A DNA stretch of 64,000 nt, from NCBI GenBank assembly GCA_039975855.1, contig JBDWGH010000002.1, positions 496,001 to 560,000 on the forward strand, written 5' to 3'. Origin of the DNA: Litorimonas sp039975855. GTDB taxonomy: Bacteria > Pseudomonadota > Alphaproteobacteria > Caulobacterales > Maricaulaceae. Below the pieces are notes generated by a model. It saw only the letters and a program-made list of their open reading frames with translations, searched no databases and had not been told where the DNA came from. The position numbers were made by a program, and so were the translations under genes. How positions within the stretch are numbered: position 1 is the stretch's first letter; each line of letters starts with the position of its first letter. Below, piece by piece: positions 17,012 through 25,841 of this stretch.

Positions 17012-18931
17012 CTAGCTTTGTGGCGGTGCATAAGGTGGCACAGGATTCAAGGATCCGGCCTGAACTTCACCGGCCGCATAAGGGTTATGGGATAGATCCA
17101 CAGCTGCGTTGCCATCATACGTAGCTTGGAAGGCGCCCTGGGCAGGCTGTTCATAACCAGTTTGATAAGGTGCCGCGATGGCTTGTGCTGCATATGGGTC
17201 AGCATAAGACGGTTGAGTGTAATCCGCAGCGTATCCAACCTCTGTATTTCCAGCTTGAACATAAGGGTCGACATAAGCCGCCGGCTGAGCCTCGTAAGGA
17301 TTGGGCTTAGGACGTTGCGAAGGATCATATACGGGTACGGCCTCAGGAATCGGATCATGGACCGGGCCAAGATCAACAACTGGCTCCTGAACCGGCGGCA
17401 CATTCCGAGATGCGCCAGGCACGGCATATAAACGCGGGTCGAGGAAGACACGTATCATGGCGAGGAAGAAGAGCACGAGGCCCCACGCCAGAGACGAACC
17501 GAGCCAGGCCCATTTTTGCATGTTACGGCCTTTATTGGCGTATTGTGCTCTCGAGATAACTTTGACGTTTTCCGCCTGCGCTTCGGCCTGTTGGGCATCA
17601 ACCAAGGCTTCTTGTTCCTTCGCATTATAAGAATCCAAGCGCGCTTTAAGTGTTTCACGCTCTCTCAAGAGATTTTCATGCGTTGGACCCAAAGCTGTTA
17701 GCTTTCGAATTTTTTGGTCGGCGGAATTCAATTGGCGTTGTTGCGTAAATTCACGCTCCCGAAGTGAGTCAGCCGTAGCCGCCAGCGTGTTGCGTTGAGT
17801 GCTTAATGCCTGATGCTCAGGATTAGGCCCCACACGACGCCCGCCACTGGCTTTCCCGCCATAGGAAGATTGTAACGCACGAAGCTCCGTTAGCTCCGTT
17901 TGTTTCTGTTTCACAGGATCAGATGTCGGGAGGTATTTCGCCATTAATTGACGTAGTTCCAATTCGGCCTGTGCCACACGCTGCGCAGCACGATCATCCC
18001 GGTAAAGATCAATTGTTTCTGGAGTGGTTCGCAGACGATCTTCAACTTGCGCTAATGCGGCTTCCGTTTCAGCGACTGACGCGCGGGTCGCATTGAGACT
18101 GGCTTTCAAATCCTCAGTCCGTTTTTGCAGACCTGTTCGCTCTGATCCAAAATCAGCGACATTGTGTTTTTTCAAAAATCTCGCAATTGCGCGCTCATTT
18201 GCATTGAGTTGTTCTTCCGTGGCTTCACGGCGTTCTGCAATCAATTCGCTAGAGCCTTCGACGAAAACCTGACGACGAAACGACATATAAGCATCAATGA
18301 ACGCATTTGTTGTTGCGACCGCAACATCAGGATCTTCATGACTAAATGACACATCGATAATGGTCGACTTTGGGCGCGGCATCACGTGGTAGTTAGACTC
18401 AACCGACTTACGCAGCTCCATGACCGCATCTTGACGGTCCCGCTCATTGGACGCTTGGTTGATTTTTGAGAAGGCTTCGCGATCAAACAAATTCTGTGCC
18501 GGAGAGTTCGTCCGGTTGGGTCCATTGGCGTTCAAAGGCGGCGCCATTTCACCGAGCACCCGCTGAACAATTTCGCTGTTCTTCATTAACGCGGCTTCAG
18601 TGAGCGTAATCGTATCGATGGTCGTCATAAGACCATTCCCGGCCCCAGTCTGTCCGACAGGGCTGTAGACGTATTCTTCGCCCAACTGGACCATGATGCG
18701 TCCATCGCCAGAATACACACGTTTGAGATCCTTGGTGGCATAGAAAGCGACAATGACCCCTATGACGAATAACGGTCCAACCCATAAAATCTGACGAAAG
18801 AAGGATTTGAACATTTCTCCCAAGCGAATGTTCGGCATACCATTGGCGTAGTCACCAACGGTCAAATCCCCCATTCGAGGTGTTTGTGCCGAGCTGACAG
18901 GCTCAAATTTTTTCCGACCACGTCTGGCCAT
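17012..18931 (-). CDS. hfsA: Wzz/GumC chain-length determinant (HfsA-like) with tyrosine-rich tail
   Basis: 639 residues. Two membrane helices (about 48-64 and 474-494) bracket a periplasmic Wzz domain with long coiled-coil helices (about 215-300 and 370-460). The cytoplasmic tail (about 503-639) is Pro/Ala-rich and holds 13 tyrosines, many in DPY/NPY/YxxP contexts. No Walker A motif follows, so there is no fused BY-kinase, and no separate HfsB-like kinase is seen in the window. The protein would organise export with the Wza-like HfsD gene divergently encoded next to it. Tyrosine phosphorylation of the tail is inference. Confidence 0.87.
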   Translation of the reverse strand: MARRGRKKFEPVSSAQTPRMGDLTVGDYANGMPNIRLGEMFKSFFRQILWVGPLFVIGVIVAFYATKDLKRVYSGDGRIMVQLGEEYVYSPVGQTGAGNGLMTTIDTITLTEAALMKNSEIVQRVLGEMAPPLNANGPNRTNSPAQNLFDREAFSKINQASNERDRQDAVMELRKSVESNYHVMPRPKSTIIDVSFSHEDPDVAVATTNAFIDAYMSFRRQVFVEGSSELIAERREATEEQLNANERAIARFLKKHNVADFGSERTGLQKRTEDLKASLNATRASVAETEAALAQVEDRLRTTPETIDLYRDDRAAQRVAQAELELRQLMAKYLPTSDPVKQKQTELTELRALQSSYGGKASGGRRVGPNPEHQALSTQRNTLAATADSLREREFTQQRQLNSADQKIRKLTALGPTHENLLRERETLKARLDSYNAKEQEALVDAQQAEAQAENVKVISRAQYANKGRNMQKWAWLGSSLAWGLVLFFLAMIRVFLDPRLYAVPGASRNVPPVQEPVVDLGPVHDPIPEAVPVYDPSQRPKPNPYEAQPAAYVDPYVQAGNTEVGYAADYTQPSYADPYAAQAIAAPYQTGYEQPAQGAFQATYDGNAAVDLSHNPYAAGEVQAGSLNPVPPYAPPQS

Positions 18932-19050
18932 GCGCGAATCCCCCGCAAAGTGTTCGCGTTAACCATGTCATCCTAAATTTTAATAATTCCTTATCCATTC
19001 TTGTTAACTAATGGAAAAAACCACTTTGCCCCGTAAAAAGGCTCCGCTTG

Positions 19051-19938
19051 ATGCTTATTTCCCGCAAAATCGCCTTTTTGGCCGCGTCCTGCGCCGTTAT
19101 CGCGCTGACGGCGCCAACTGCCGACGCTCAATCGCGTTATGGCCAAGGTCCCGCTGTTGTACCGCAACATACGCCCCACGGCGTGCCTGTGGACCGTTAC
19201 GGCAAGCCAATGAAAGCTGGGCCGAAGAAGTATAAGAACATTTTTCACAAAATGCGGGGCCAGAAGCACATCGCTTATCAAACTCCGCCGCCGCCTGGCA
19301 TGTTTCAACAATGGGTGGATTGGGAACCTGAATATACCCTCGTCGCTGGTGATCAGCTGGATATTGTTGTTAGCTCGGCCCCGGAGCTCTCACGAACACT
19401 AACCGTTGGCCCAGACGGCCGCGTTGTTATGCCGATGAGCCGTCCAATTATGGCGGCGGGCCGAACATTTGGACAAGTTCAGAACGAGTTAATGGGTGAG
19501 CTAGGAAAGCAACTCCGCGATCCAACTATAGCGGTGACGCCTCGTGCCTATGCGCCAGAGCAAATCTATGTTGGCGGCCAAGTCGGTCAGCCCGGAACAT
19601 ACACAATTCCGGGACGTATCGGCGCTTTGGAAGGCATTCTCATGGCCGGCGGCCTGCGTCCCACAGCGCGGTCTCGTGATATTGCCATTCTACGACGCGC
19701 ACCGAATGGTGGCATGATGATGCGTAGCGTCAACATTCGCGGCGGAATGCTCAACATTCGCGAATATAATGATAACGTGCAGCTACGCCGCGGCGATATC
19801 ATCTATGTTCCACAAAACACGCTTGGTGAAATCGGAACGTTTATGGACGGTTTCCGTCGGGCCTTACCGGTCGACTTCAACCTGTCTTATCAATTCGGCA
19901 GTGGAAATGACGGCGGAACCACCGTTATTTCTCCGTAG
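19051..19938 (+). CDS. hfsD: Polysaccharide export protein, Wza/HfsD-like
   Basis: 295 residues from the ATG at 19051 (a TTG at 19048 would add one residue). A signal peptide (to about ADA-QSR) precedes a Poly_export domain (YTLVAGDQLDIVVSSAPELSRT onward, about 95-165) and an SLBB domain (QIYVGGQVGQPGTYTI then IGALEGILMAGGL). The cleavage region lacks a clear lipobox: the only nearby Cys is inside the hydrophobic core (AASC), so lipidation as in Wza is doubtful. It is divergent from the chain-length gene, with about 120 bp between them for two promoters. Confidence 0.87.
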   Translation: MLISRKIAFLAASCAVIALTAPTADAQSRYGQGPAVVPQHTPHGVPVDRYGKPMKAGPKKYKNIFHKMRGQKHIAYQTPPPPGMFQQWVDWEPEYTLVAGDQLDIVVSSAPELSRTLTVGPDGRVVMPMSRPIMAAGRTFGQVQNELMGELGKQLRDPTIAVTPRAYAPEQIYVGGQVGQPGTYTIPGRIGALEGILMAGGLRPTARSRDIAILRRAPNGGMMMRSVNIRGGMLNIREYNDNVQLRRGDIIYVPQNTLGEIGTFMDGFRRALPVDFNLSYQFGSGNDGGTTVISP

Positions 19939-19943
19939 ATCGA

Positions 19944-20234
19944 TTAAGCCGCCAATAAACCGCGGTTTTCAGACATCCAACCTCGTGCAGCACGTTGAGC
20001 GAGCGTCAGATCGCTAGCGCTCATTTCATGCTTTAGCTCTTCGCGATATGCTTTGGCTGGCAGACTGCCCATCAGTGCAGCAAGACTGAACCACTTATGC
20101 GCCTCGACGAAGTCAGGGCCACGGTCTTCCATGTCCGTTGAATAGATAAGTCCCAAGCGGAACATATCATCCGCGCCAGCGGCTGTATCTATTGCTTTTT
20201 CCGCTTCGCGGACTTCCAATTCTGTAAAGGCCAT
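19944..20234 (-). CDS. Small Sel1-repeat-like protein
   Basis: 96 residues from the ATG at 20234-20232, which has a GGGAGGAG ribosome-binding site just upstream; a longer frame to 20315 has none. The central part FRLGLIYSTDMEDRGPDFVEAHKWFSLAALMGS reads as one Sel1/TPR-like hairpin pair. It has no signal peptide or membrane segment. It converges with hfsD with only 5 bp between stops. A protein-protein contact role is suggested by the repeat; nothing more is known. Confidence 0.75.
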   Translation of the reverse strand: MAFTELEVREAEKAIDTAAGADDMFRLGLIYSTDMEDRGPDFVEAHKWFSLAALMGSLPAKAYREELKHEMSASDLTLAQRAARGWMSENRGLLAA

Positions 20235-20414
20235 TACGGTCTCCTCCCAATTTTTATTCACCCTACCCTTCGGGCCAATCCCGGGGTTGCCTTGGCTTGG
20301 ATGCGTAGGGCGCATCTCTCTTCGGCATGAAACGAATGTGGACAGGGCAAGATAAATATAAAGTTAAAGAAAAAGACGGTTAATTTCGTTTTACTTGAGT
20401 TAAACTTCGTCAAA

Positions 20415-20432
20415 ACTTGATAAATATCAAGT
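20415..20432. promoter_or_regulatory. AT-rich palindrome upstream of the Sel1-like gene
   Basis: ACTTGATA-AA-TATCAAGT is a perfect 8-2-8 inverted repeat, with a related half-site GGTAAATATCAG just downstream at 20440-20451. It lies in the 322-bp gap 20235-20556, about 180 bp upstream of the Sel1-like start. A transcription factor site is plausible. The rest of the gap is AT-rich with no gene seen. Confidence 0.4.
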
Positions 20433-20473
20433 ATAGTGAGGTAAATATCAGATTAAACTAAAGACTAGGGCAA

Positions 20474-20506
20474 CAAAAAACGTGAACCCCGACAGGGATT
20501 CACGTA
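20474..20506 (-). terminator. Rho-independent terminator of the nitroreductase operon
   Basis: On the minus strand, ACGTGAA-TCCC and GGG-TTCACGT form a stem with a CGACA-side loop (20481-20506) followed by a run of T (complement of the A-run 20475-20481). It lies 50 bp past the nitroreductase stop. Confidence 0.75.
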
Positions 20507-20556
20507 GAAGTAACAAACAGGTCCGCGAAAATTATTTCGCGAATTTTTCGAAAAAA

Positions 20557-21246
20557 TTAGGAATAAAACTTGGCAACCTCGTCCAAACCGGCACGATCGG
20601 CATAGAGATTGTTCACATTGGCATCCGGGTCACCATACCCAATCGCCATCCCAACCATTACCTCATCCGTCTCATCGATATCCAGATGCTTGTGACAGAC
20701 AGAGCTCCAATTACGCCACCAACCTTGCGGCGCCGTATGTAACCCAGCTTCGCGGGCCAGAAGCATCATGGATTGAATTAAGATGCCAATATCCATGTGT
20801 TGCGGCGCGCCCAAACGCTTGTCACCCGTGATGATAATCCCGACTGGAGCTTCGAAGAACTTTGCATTTTGAGCAAACCAGACCAAACGGCCCATTTTAT
20901 TCTCGCGCGGAATGCCCAGTTTGGCATACATATCCTCGCCGAGCTTATAGCGCCAAGAGCGTTGGGGTTCCCATAAAGGTTGCGGATAGGCCGGGTGTGT
21001 TGGCTCTTCGAGCTTATTTGCCAAAGTAATCTCAACAGCTTCTTTCTTGAAGGCTGCTAAGGTGTCCCCTGTCATCACATGCAGCTTCCAGGGCTGAAGA
21101 TTTCCTCCAGACGGACTACGCATGGCTTTTTCTAATAATGCTCGCAGCACGTGATCCGGAACAGGCTTGTCCAAAAATTGCCGAACAGTGATCCGCGTAT
21201 CGAGTGCCTCAGTGACCGATGCGCTCTTTTCTGTGTTCAAGCTCAT
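20557..21246 (-). CDS. Nitroreductase family protein
   Basis: 229 residues. FMN- and NAD(P)H-dependent oxidoreductase fold: TRITVRQFLDKPVP near the N-terminus, AMRSPSGGNLQPWKLHVMTG (FMN-binding, about 40-60), the mid-domain MDIGILIQSMMLLAREAGLHTAPQGWW, and MVGMAIGYGDPDANVNN at the end. These match NfnB-like nitroreductases used on nitroaromatics or quinones. It is last in a run of minus-strand genes and has a terminator downstream. The physiological substrate is not predictable. Confidence 0.9.
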   Translation of the reverse strand: MSLNTEKSASVTEALDTRITVRQFLDKPVPDHVLRALLEKAMRSPSGGNLQPWKLHVMTGDTLAAFKKEAVEITLANKLEEPTHPAYPQPLWEPQRSWRYKLGEDMYAKLGIPRENKMGRLVWFAQNAKFFEAPVGIIITGDKRLGAPQHMDIGILIQSMMLLAREAGLHTAPQGWWRNWSSVCHKHLDIDETDEVMVGMAIGYGDPDANVNNLYADRAGLDEVAKFYS

Positions 21247-21348
21247 TGAACTCTCCTCCTATAGGCCAATTTGAAGGTGAAGGAGTAGACTGCCATGCCT
21301 GCCAAGGCACCCATAAAAAATGAAAGCCAGAGCGGCTTAACTGAACGG

Positions 21349-21546
21349 TTAAGAGGACCCGCTTGTTCGACGGATCAGCCAGGTTAGAGTCACAAACTCA
21401 ATGATGGAAAACAAACACGCTAAAACGACCGACAAAACTAGTTGGATGTTCAGGACATAAAGGCAGACGAACATCACAATGAAAAACATGAAAATCGGGC
21501 CTACAATCCGAAGCATGCGCCATATCGATTGGTGTTGTTCGGTCAT
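21349..21546 (-). CDS. Small two-helix membrane protein
   Basis: 65 residues from the ATG at 21546-21544; it starts MTEQHQS like the upstream small gene. Two strongly hydrophobic segments (IVGPIFMFFIVMFVCLYVL and LVLSVVLACLFSIIEFVTL) span most of it, and it ends in a basic RRTSGSS. It sits between another small membrane protein and the nitroreductase. No family recognised. Confidence 0.65.
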   Translation of the reverse strand: MTEQHQSIWRMLRIVGPIFMFFIVMFVCLYVLNIQLVLSVVLACLFSIIEFVTLTWLIRRTSGSS

Positions 21547-21548
21547 AT

Positions 21549-21785
21549 TCAATCCTCTGAAGACTCTAATTCCGCTTCCATTTTGCCAACCATGACTTTC
21601 ATTAGAACATAGTTCAAACCTGCAACGGCCAACAAACACACTCCGATGATGACTCCGTGGTCTGACGGGATGATATCAATAAGAAAGAGTCCGGCAACAA
21701 CACCAAACATAATAACAACCCCCCACAGCGCCAAGGAAAGCACCGTAATGGCCATTTCTTTTTCTTCACGGGTCTGTTCGGTCAT
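21549..21785 (-). CDS. Small membrane protein
   Basis: 78 residues. The charged N-terminus MTEQTREEKEMA precedes two hydrophobic segments (TVLSLALWGVVIMFGVVAGLFLI and VIIGVCLLAVAGLNYVLMKVM) and an acidic tail. Its start overlaps the end of the upstream gene by 4 bp and it ends 2 bp before the next small membrane gene, so all are cotranscribed. The shared MTEQ start with its neighbour hints at old duplication. Function unknown. Confidence 0.68.
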   Translation of the reverse strand: MTEQTREEKEMAITVLSLALWGVVIMFGVVAGLFLIDIIPSDHGVIIGVCLLAVAGLNYVLMKVMVGKMEAELESSED

Positions 21786-22378
21786 TCTTCGATACTCTCA
21801 AATATCTCTTCAATTTCAAAAGATCTAGCAATCACATGCCCGACCTCGAACCACAAAACAGAAAAACCACCCTTTGGTTCATATGAAGAAACCATATAAG
21901 TATTAACCTGCTCGAGAATTGCGTCTCGGTAAACCTTTAACTGTGGCTCAGGTCCTCTCGCAAGAAGACCTAAACCGCCAGAATTGTACTTCAAGAAATT
22001 AACTGGATCGACAAACTCACTGATGGCTCCAGCGGCACTAAATGTCTTATCATGCACCTCTAAAAGCCGCCCAAGAGTTTCATAAGCATTCTTTGGGACG
22101 GAATTATAAAACAGTTGGAAATGCGGTAGGTTATGCTTCCACAAGACCACATGCTCTTTATCGAATGCAAGTTCATCACATTGAACCGGGCACACAGTTG
22201 AATCCGCTACTTCATGGCACGTGATGATAAAATTTCGAACTTGGCGTGAACTGCCCCAATCTTCACATTGAAACTTTATTTTCAAGCCATATTGCGAGGA
22301 CGGAATAACAGACAAAACCTCACCTCCAAGGCCCTCCCACAATTCATCGCATAGCTCTTCCAAACTAATTTGGTTCAA
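21782..22378 (-). CDS. Conserved-looking hypothetical protein after gatB
   Basis: 198 residues, soluble, starting with TTG that overlaps the gatB stop (TTGA). Features: acidic, Trp/Phe-rich, three cysteines near 38-66, and an FSVLWFEVGHVIARSFEIEEIFE tail. It has no signal peptide. The size and composition are like many contact-system immunity proteins, and the operon carries another immunity-like gene (barstar-type at 23886), but no family is recognised and this remains a guess. Confidence 0.65.
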   Translation of the reverse strand: MNQISLEELCDELWEGLGGEVLSVIPSSQYGLKIKFQCEDWGSSRQVRNFIITCHEVADSTVCPVQCDELAFDKEHVVLWKHNLPHFQLFYNSVPKNAYETLGRLLEVHDKTFSAAGAISEFVDPVNFLKYNSGGLGLLARGPEPQLKVYRDAILEQVNTYMVSSYEPKGGFSVLWFEVGHVIARSFEIEEIFESIEE

Positions 22379-23868
22379 AGCCCCAACTTCTCGCGCAAAA
22401 TCTTATTGACCGCTTGCGGGTTGGCTTTGCCTTGGCTGGCTTTCATGACCTGCCCAACAAAGAATCCGAGGAGTTTTGGATTTTCCTTGGCGGCAGCGGC
22501 TTGGCCGGGATTATCCGCAATGGCTTTGTCCACCATAGCTTCGATTGCGCCCATATCGGTGACCTGTTTCAGACCATCACGCTCAATAATTTCATCCGCT
22601 GTGCCTTCGCCGGCGAACATCTTCTCAAATACGCCTTTGGCGATTTTACCTGAAATTGTGTCATCCAGAATTCGGTCAATCAAACCACCCAACGCATCAG
22701 CAGAAACGGGGCTGTCTTCTAGATCAAGACCCGCCTTGTTCAGCGCACCGAAGAGCTCGCCCATTGTCCAGTTAGACGCAATTTTAGAGTCGCGCCCTTT
22801 CGTGACGGCTTCATAGAAATCGGCCTTCACCTTATCCGATGTAAGAATCCGAGCATCATATTCCGGCAAGCCGTAATCCGCCATAAAGCGGGCTTTGCGC
22901 GCATCCGGCATTTCCGGTAGCTCAGCTTTAATTCGGTCTACAAAGGACTGCTCCAGCTTAATCGGGAGCAAGTCTGGGTCTGGGAAGTAACGGTAATCAT
23001 GTGCGTCTTCCTTTGACCGCATGGTTCGCGTTTCACCTTTGACCGAGTCAAACAAACGCGTTTCCTGATCGATCTCGCCGCCAGCTTCCAAAATATCGAT
23101 ATGACGGCGGGCTTCATAATTGATGGCCTGACGGATAAAGCGCATGGAGTTGACGTTCTTGATCTCGCAGCGCGTGCCGAGTTCTCCGCCCGGACGGCGG
23201 ACCGATACGTTCACATCGGCGCGAAGGTTGCCCTTCTCCATATCGCCGTCACATGTCCCGAGCGCACGGACAATGCCGCGCAGCTTCTCAACATAGGCAG
23301 AGGCTTCTTCGGGTGAACGCATATCTGGCTTGGAGACGATTTCCATCAGGGCCACACCGCAGCGGTTCAAATCGACATAAGTCTCGTCCGGCGAAAGATC
23401 ATGCACGGATTTACCCGCATCTTGTTCCAGATGGAGGCGCTCAATCCCGACATTAACGGGTTCGCCGACATTGCCATCCGCATCAATCGGCAGAATTTCA
23501 ATCTCGCCCTCGCCGACGACGGGGAATTCAAATTGTGAAATCTGATAGCCTTGCGGCAGATCGACATAGAAATAATTCTTGCGATCAAAACGAGAGAAGA
23601 GGTTGATCTTAGCGTTGAGGCCAAATCCTGTCTTCACGGCTTGCTCGATACAAAACTCGTTCACAACAGGCAGCATGCCCGGCATACCCGCATCCACGAG
23701 GCTGACCTGCGTATTAGGCGCAGAGCCATAATCTGTGGCTGAGCCAGAGAATAATTTGGACTCGGACGCCACTTGGGCATGAACTTCCAGGCCGATGATG
23801 ATTTCCCAATCACCCGTCTCGCCTTTGATCCAATCTTTTTTGTCCGCAATTCTTGGAGCTATGAACAT
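22375..23868 (-). CDS. gatB: Aspartyl/glutamyl-tRNA amidotransferase subunit B
   Basis: 497 residues. With GatA and GatC it amidates misacylated Glu-tRNA(Gln) or Asp-tRNA(Asn). The N-terminal domain has WEIIIGLEVHAQ, SKLFSGSATDYG, FDRKNYFYVDLPQGYQISQ and ADVNVSVRRPGGELGTRCEIKNVNS; the C-terminal YqeY-like tail domain includes NWTMGELFGALN and AKGVFEKMFAGEGTADEI. Length and motifs are complete. It is third of the gat genes, separated from gatA by a barstar-like gene. Confidence 0.97.
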   Translation of the reverse strand: MFIAPRIADKKDWIKGETGDWEIIIGLEVHAQVASESKLFSGSATDYGSAPNTQVSLVDAGMPGMLPVVNEFCIEQAVKTGFGLNAKINLFSRFDRKNYFYVDLPQGYQISQFEFPVVGEGEIEILPIDADGNVGEPVNVGIERLHLEQDAGKSVHDLSPDETYVDLNRCGVALMEIVSKPDMRSPEEASAYVEKLRGIVRALGTCDGDMEKGNLRADVNVSVRRPGGELGTRCEIKNVNSMRFIRQAINYEARRHIDILEAGGEIDQETRLFDSVKGETRTMRSKEDAHDYRYFPDPDLLPIKLEQSFVDRIKAELPEMPDARKARFMADYGLPEYDARILTSDKVKADFYEAVTKGRDSKIASNWTMGELFGALNKAGLDLEDSPVSADALGGLIDRILDDTISGKIAKGVFEKMFAGEGTADEIIERDGLKQVTDMGAIEAMVDKAIADNPGQAAAAKENPKLLGFFVGQVMKASQGKANPQAVNKILREKLGL

Positions 23869-23885
23869 GAATATTCTCTTTTTCG

Positions 23886-24182
23886 TTACTCTATTGCGAT
23901 GGACGAACCATCATATTTACGTACACAATCTAAGAAGATTTCAACCAGACCATTTTGAAATTCGATCAAATCATCCTCAATAGATTTGAGGTTTTTTATC
24001 CTAAATCTATATGGCGGCTGAGCTTTGTTGATATTCCCTATCACCAAACTATCCTCGAGAGCATCAAGCCCAAGACCATGCCAATCTGGAGCTTTCACTT
24101 GCTCTAAGATAGATTTCAAAACGTCTACCTTTGAGTGTGAACCAGCCCAGTCGATATGTACCTCTGTACTCAAACCCACCAC
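23886..24182 (-). CDS. Barstar-family-like small protein between gatA and gatB
   Basis: 98 residues. The stretch DVLKSILEQVKAPDWHGLGLDALEDSLV matches the barstar pattern in which a helix is followed by a P/D-W-x-G-x-x-LDAL-x-D-L motif; the rest predicts mixed alpha/beta as in barstar. Barstar proteins bind and block barnase-like RNases. The gene overlaps the 3' end of gatA by 13 bp and lies 17 bp before gatB. No barnase-like gene is seen next to it. Family call is by eye. Confidence 0.6.
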   Translation of the reverse strand: MVGLSTEVHIDWAGSHSKVDVLKSILEQVKAPDWHGLGLDALEDSLVIGNINKAQPPYRFRIKNLKSIEDDLIEFQNGLVEIFLDCVRKYDGSSIAIE

Positions 24183-25636
24183 TTTTCAGGTTTCGCCGTA
24201 AATCCAGCCGCATCTTCCAACGCACTGGCGGCCTTGAACACAGTCGCCTCATCCATCGCACGGCCAATAATTTGTAAGCCGAGAGGCAAGCCATTCTTAT
24301 CGAGACCTGCCGGCACGGAAATCCCGGGCAATCCGGCGAGGTTCGTCGTGACGGTGAAGATGTCGTTCAAATACATTTGCACAGGGTCATTGACCTGACG
24401 CCCGACAGCAAAGGCTGCGCTTGGCGCGGTTGGGGTTAGGATCGCGTCACATGTTTCCCATGCGTTTTCGAAATCCTGAACAATCCGTGTGCGGACCTTT
24501 TGTGCGCGCAAATAATAAGCGTCGTAATAGCCAGCCGACAAAACATAAGTTCCGATCATGATACGGCGGCGGACTTCATCGCCAAAGCCTTCGGTCCGCG
24601 TGCGCTCATATGTGTCCGCAAGGTCTTTGCCGTCGACGCGCAGGCCGTAACGCATCCCGTCATAGCGAGCGAGGTTCGAAGAGGCTTCCGCAGGGGCCAC
24701 AACGTAATAGGCGGGCAGCGCATATTTCGTGTGTGGCAGTGTGATCGGAACGATTTCCGCCCCCGCCGCCTTCATCCATGCAATCCCTTCGTCCCAGAGC
24801 GATTGAACATCTTCAGGCATGCCGTCGATTGAATATTCTTTGGGAATGCCAATGCGCAGACCTTTAACGGACTGACCACAAGAAGCCGCCCAATTCGGGA
24901 CCTCTGCATTGATCGAAGTCGAATCTTTCGGGTCATACCCAGCCATGCTTTCCAGCAAGATTGCGCTATCGCGGACTGTCTTGGCAATCGGACCTGCTTG
25001 ATCGAGCGAGGAGGCGAAAGCCACTGTGCCCCAACGCGAGCAACGGCCATAAGTCGGCTTAATCCCGACTGTGCCGGTAAAGGATGCAGGTTGGCGAATG
25101 GAACCACCCGTATCTGTTGCTGTTGCGCCAAGACAGAGATCAGCCGCCACAGCAGACGCCGACCCACCAGATGATCCGCCCGGCACAAGGTCTTCGCCAT
25201 TGCGCCACGGGTTAATCACAGGGCCGTAAGCCGAGGTTTCATTTGAGCTGCCCATTGCGAATTCGTCGAGGTTCAGCTTCCCGAGCATGACCATGCCATC
25301 GGCTTTCATATTCGCCGTGACGGTTGATTCATAGGTCGGTTCAAAATCACCAAGAATTTTTGATCCCGCACATGTCTTCACGCCTTCGGTACAGAACAGA
25401 TCTTTGATGGCCAGCGGCGCACCTTCGAGCTTACCAACATTGCCAGCTTTACGGCGCGCGTCAGACGCTTTGGCGCCTTCCATGGCTTGCTCAAATGTCG
25501 TCGTGATAAACGCGTTCAAATCCGCGCCATCCATACAGGCGTCGATATGGGCTTTGGTCAGCTCCTCGGACGAAAAATCGCCCGATGCCAATCCGTCCAG
25601 CGCACCGGACAATGTCATTTTTGTTAGGTCAGTCAA
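24170..25636 (-). CDS. gatA: Aspartyl/glutamyl-tRNA amidotransferase subunit A
   Basis: 488 residues, amidase-signature enzyme that releases ammonia from glutamine. The Ser-cisSer-Lys triad is visible: lysine in GAPLAIKDLF (about 70-79), cis-Ser in VPGGSSGGSASAVA and the nucleophile in TDTGGSIRQPASFTG. Length fits the family. Its start overlaps the DUF2283 gene by 8 bp and its stop overlaps the barstar-like gene by 13 bp. Confidence 0.97.
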   Translation of the reverse strand: MTDLTKMTLSGALDGLASGDFSSEELTKAHIDACMDGADLNAFITTTFEQAMEGAKASDARRKAGNVGKLEGAPLAIKDLFCTEGVKTCAGSKILGDFEPTYESTVTANMKADGMVMLGKLNLDEFAMGSSNETSAYGPVINPWRNGEDLVPGGSSGGSASAVAADLCLGATATDTGGSIRQPASFTGTVGIKPTYGRCSRWGTVAFASSLDQAGPIAKTVRDSAILLESMAGYDPKDSTSINAEVPNWAASCGQSVKGLRIGIPKEYSIDGMPEDVQSLWDEGIAWMKAAGAEIVPITLPHTKYALPAYYVVAPAEASSNLARYDGMRYGLRVDGKDLADTYERTRTEGFGDEVRRRIMIGTYVLSAGYYDAYYLRAQKVRTRIVQDFENAWETCDAILTPTAPSAAFAVGRQVNDPVQMYLNDIFTVTTNLAGLPGISVPAGLDKNGLPLGLQIIGRAMDEATVFKAASALEDAAGFTAKPEKWWV

Positions 25637-25835
25637 AATTTACAACCTCTATTCCGATAAGGCGTCCTGCCTCATCATAATCTAAATTCACCATCGGCTC
25701 ATCAGTACCGATAAATTCGTCTGGTAATGTTTTCGTCTTCGCAACCGAACCAGAACCCCGCTTGTGCGTCGGTAGATACAAGTAAAGAGCTTCGCCATCA
25801 CCTGTTAGTTTGGGTTTCTTAGTTCCGCCAAACAA
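25629..25835 (-). CDS. DUF2283-like small protein between gatC and gatA
   Basis: 68 residues: GEALYLYLPTHK, a turn, then MVNLDYDEAGRLIGIEVVNFD. This matches the DUF2283 pattern (a D/EALYIxL strand followed by V-x-L-DYDE-x-G-x-IxGIEIL). DUF2283 proteins are small, often near toxin-antitoxin or defence genes, and uncharacterised. It lies 6 bp after gatC and overlaps gatA by 8 bp. Confidence 0.65.
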   Translation of the reverse strand: MFGGTKKPKLTGDGEALYLYLPTHKRGSGSVAKTKTLPDEFIGTDEPMVNLDYDEAGRLIGIEVVNFD

Positions 25836-25841
25836 TCTCGT

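Noticed and set aside
21247..21315. Possible 23-residue peptide ending in an ATGA overlap with the nitroreductase gene
   Set aside because: The frame is open but has only one internal ATG and no Shine-Dalgarno sequence; too short to support.
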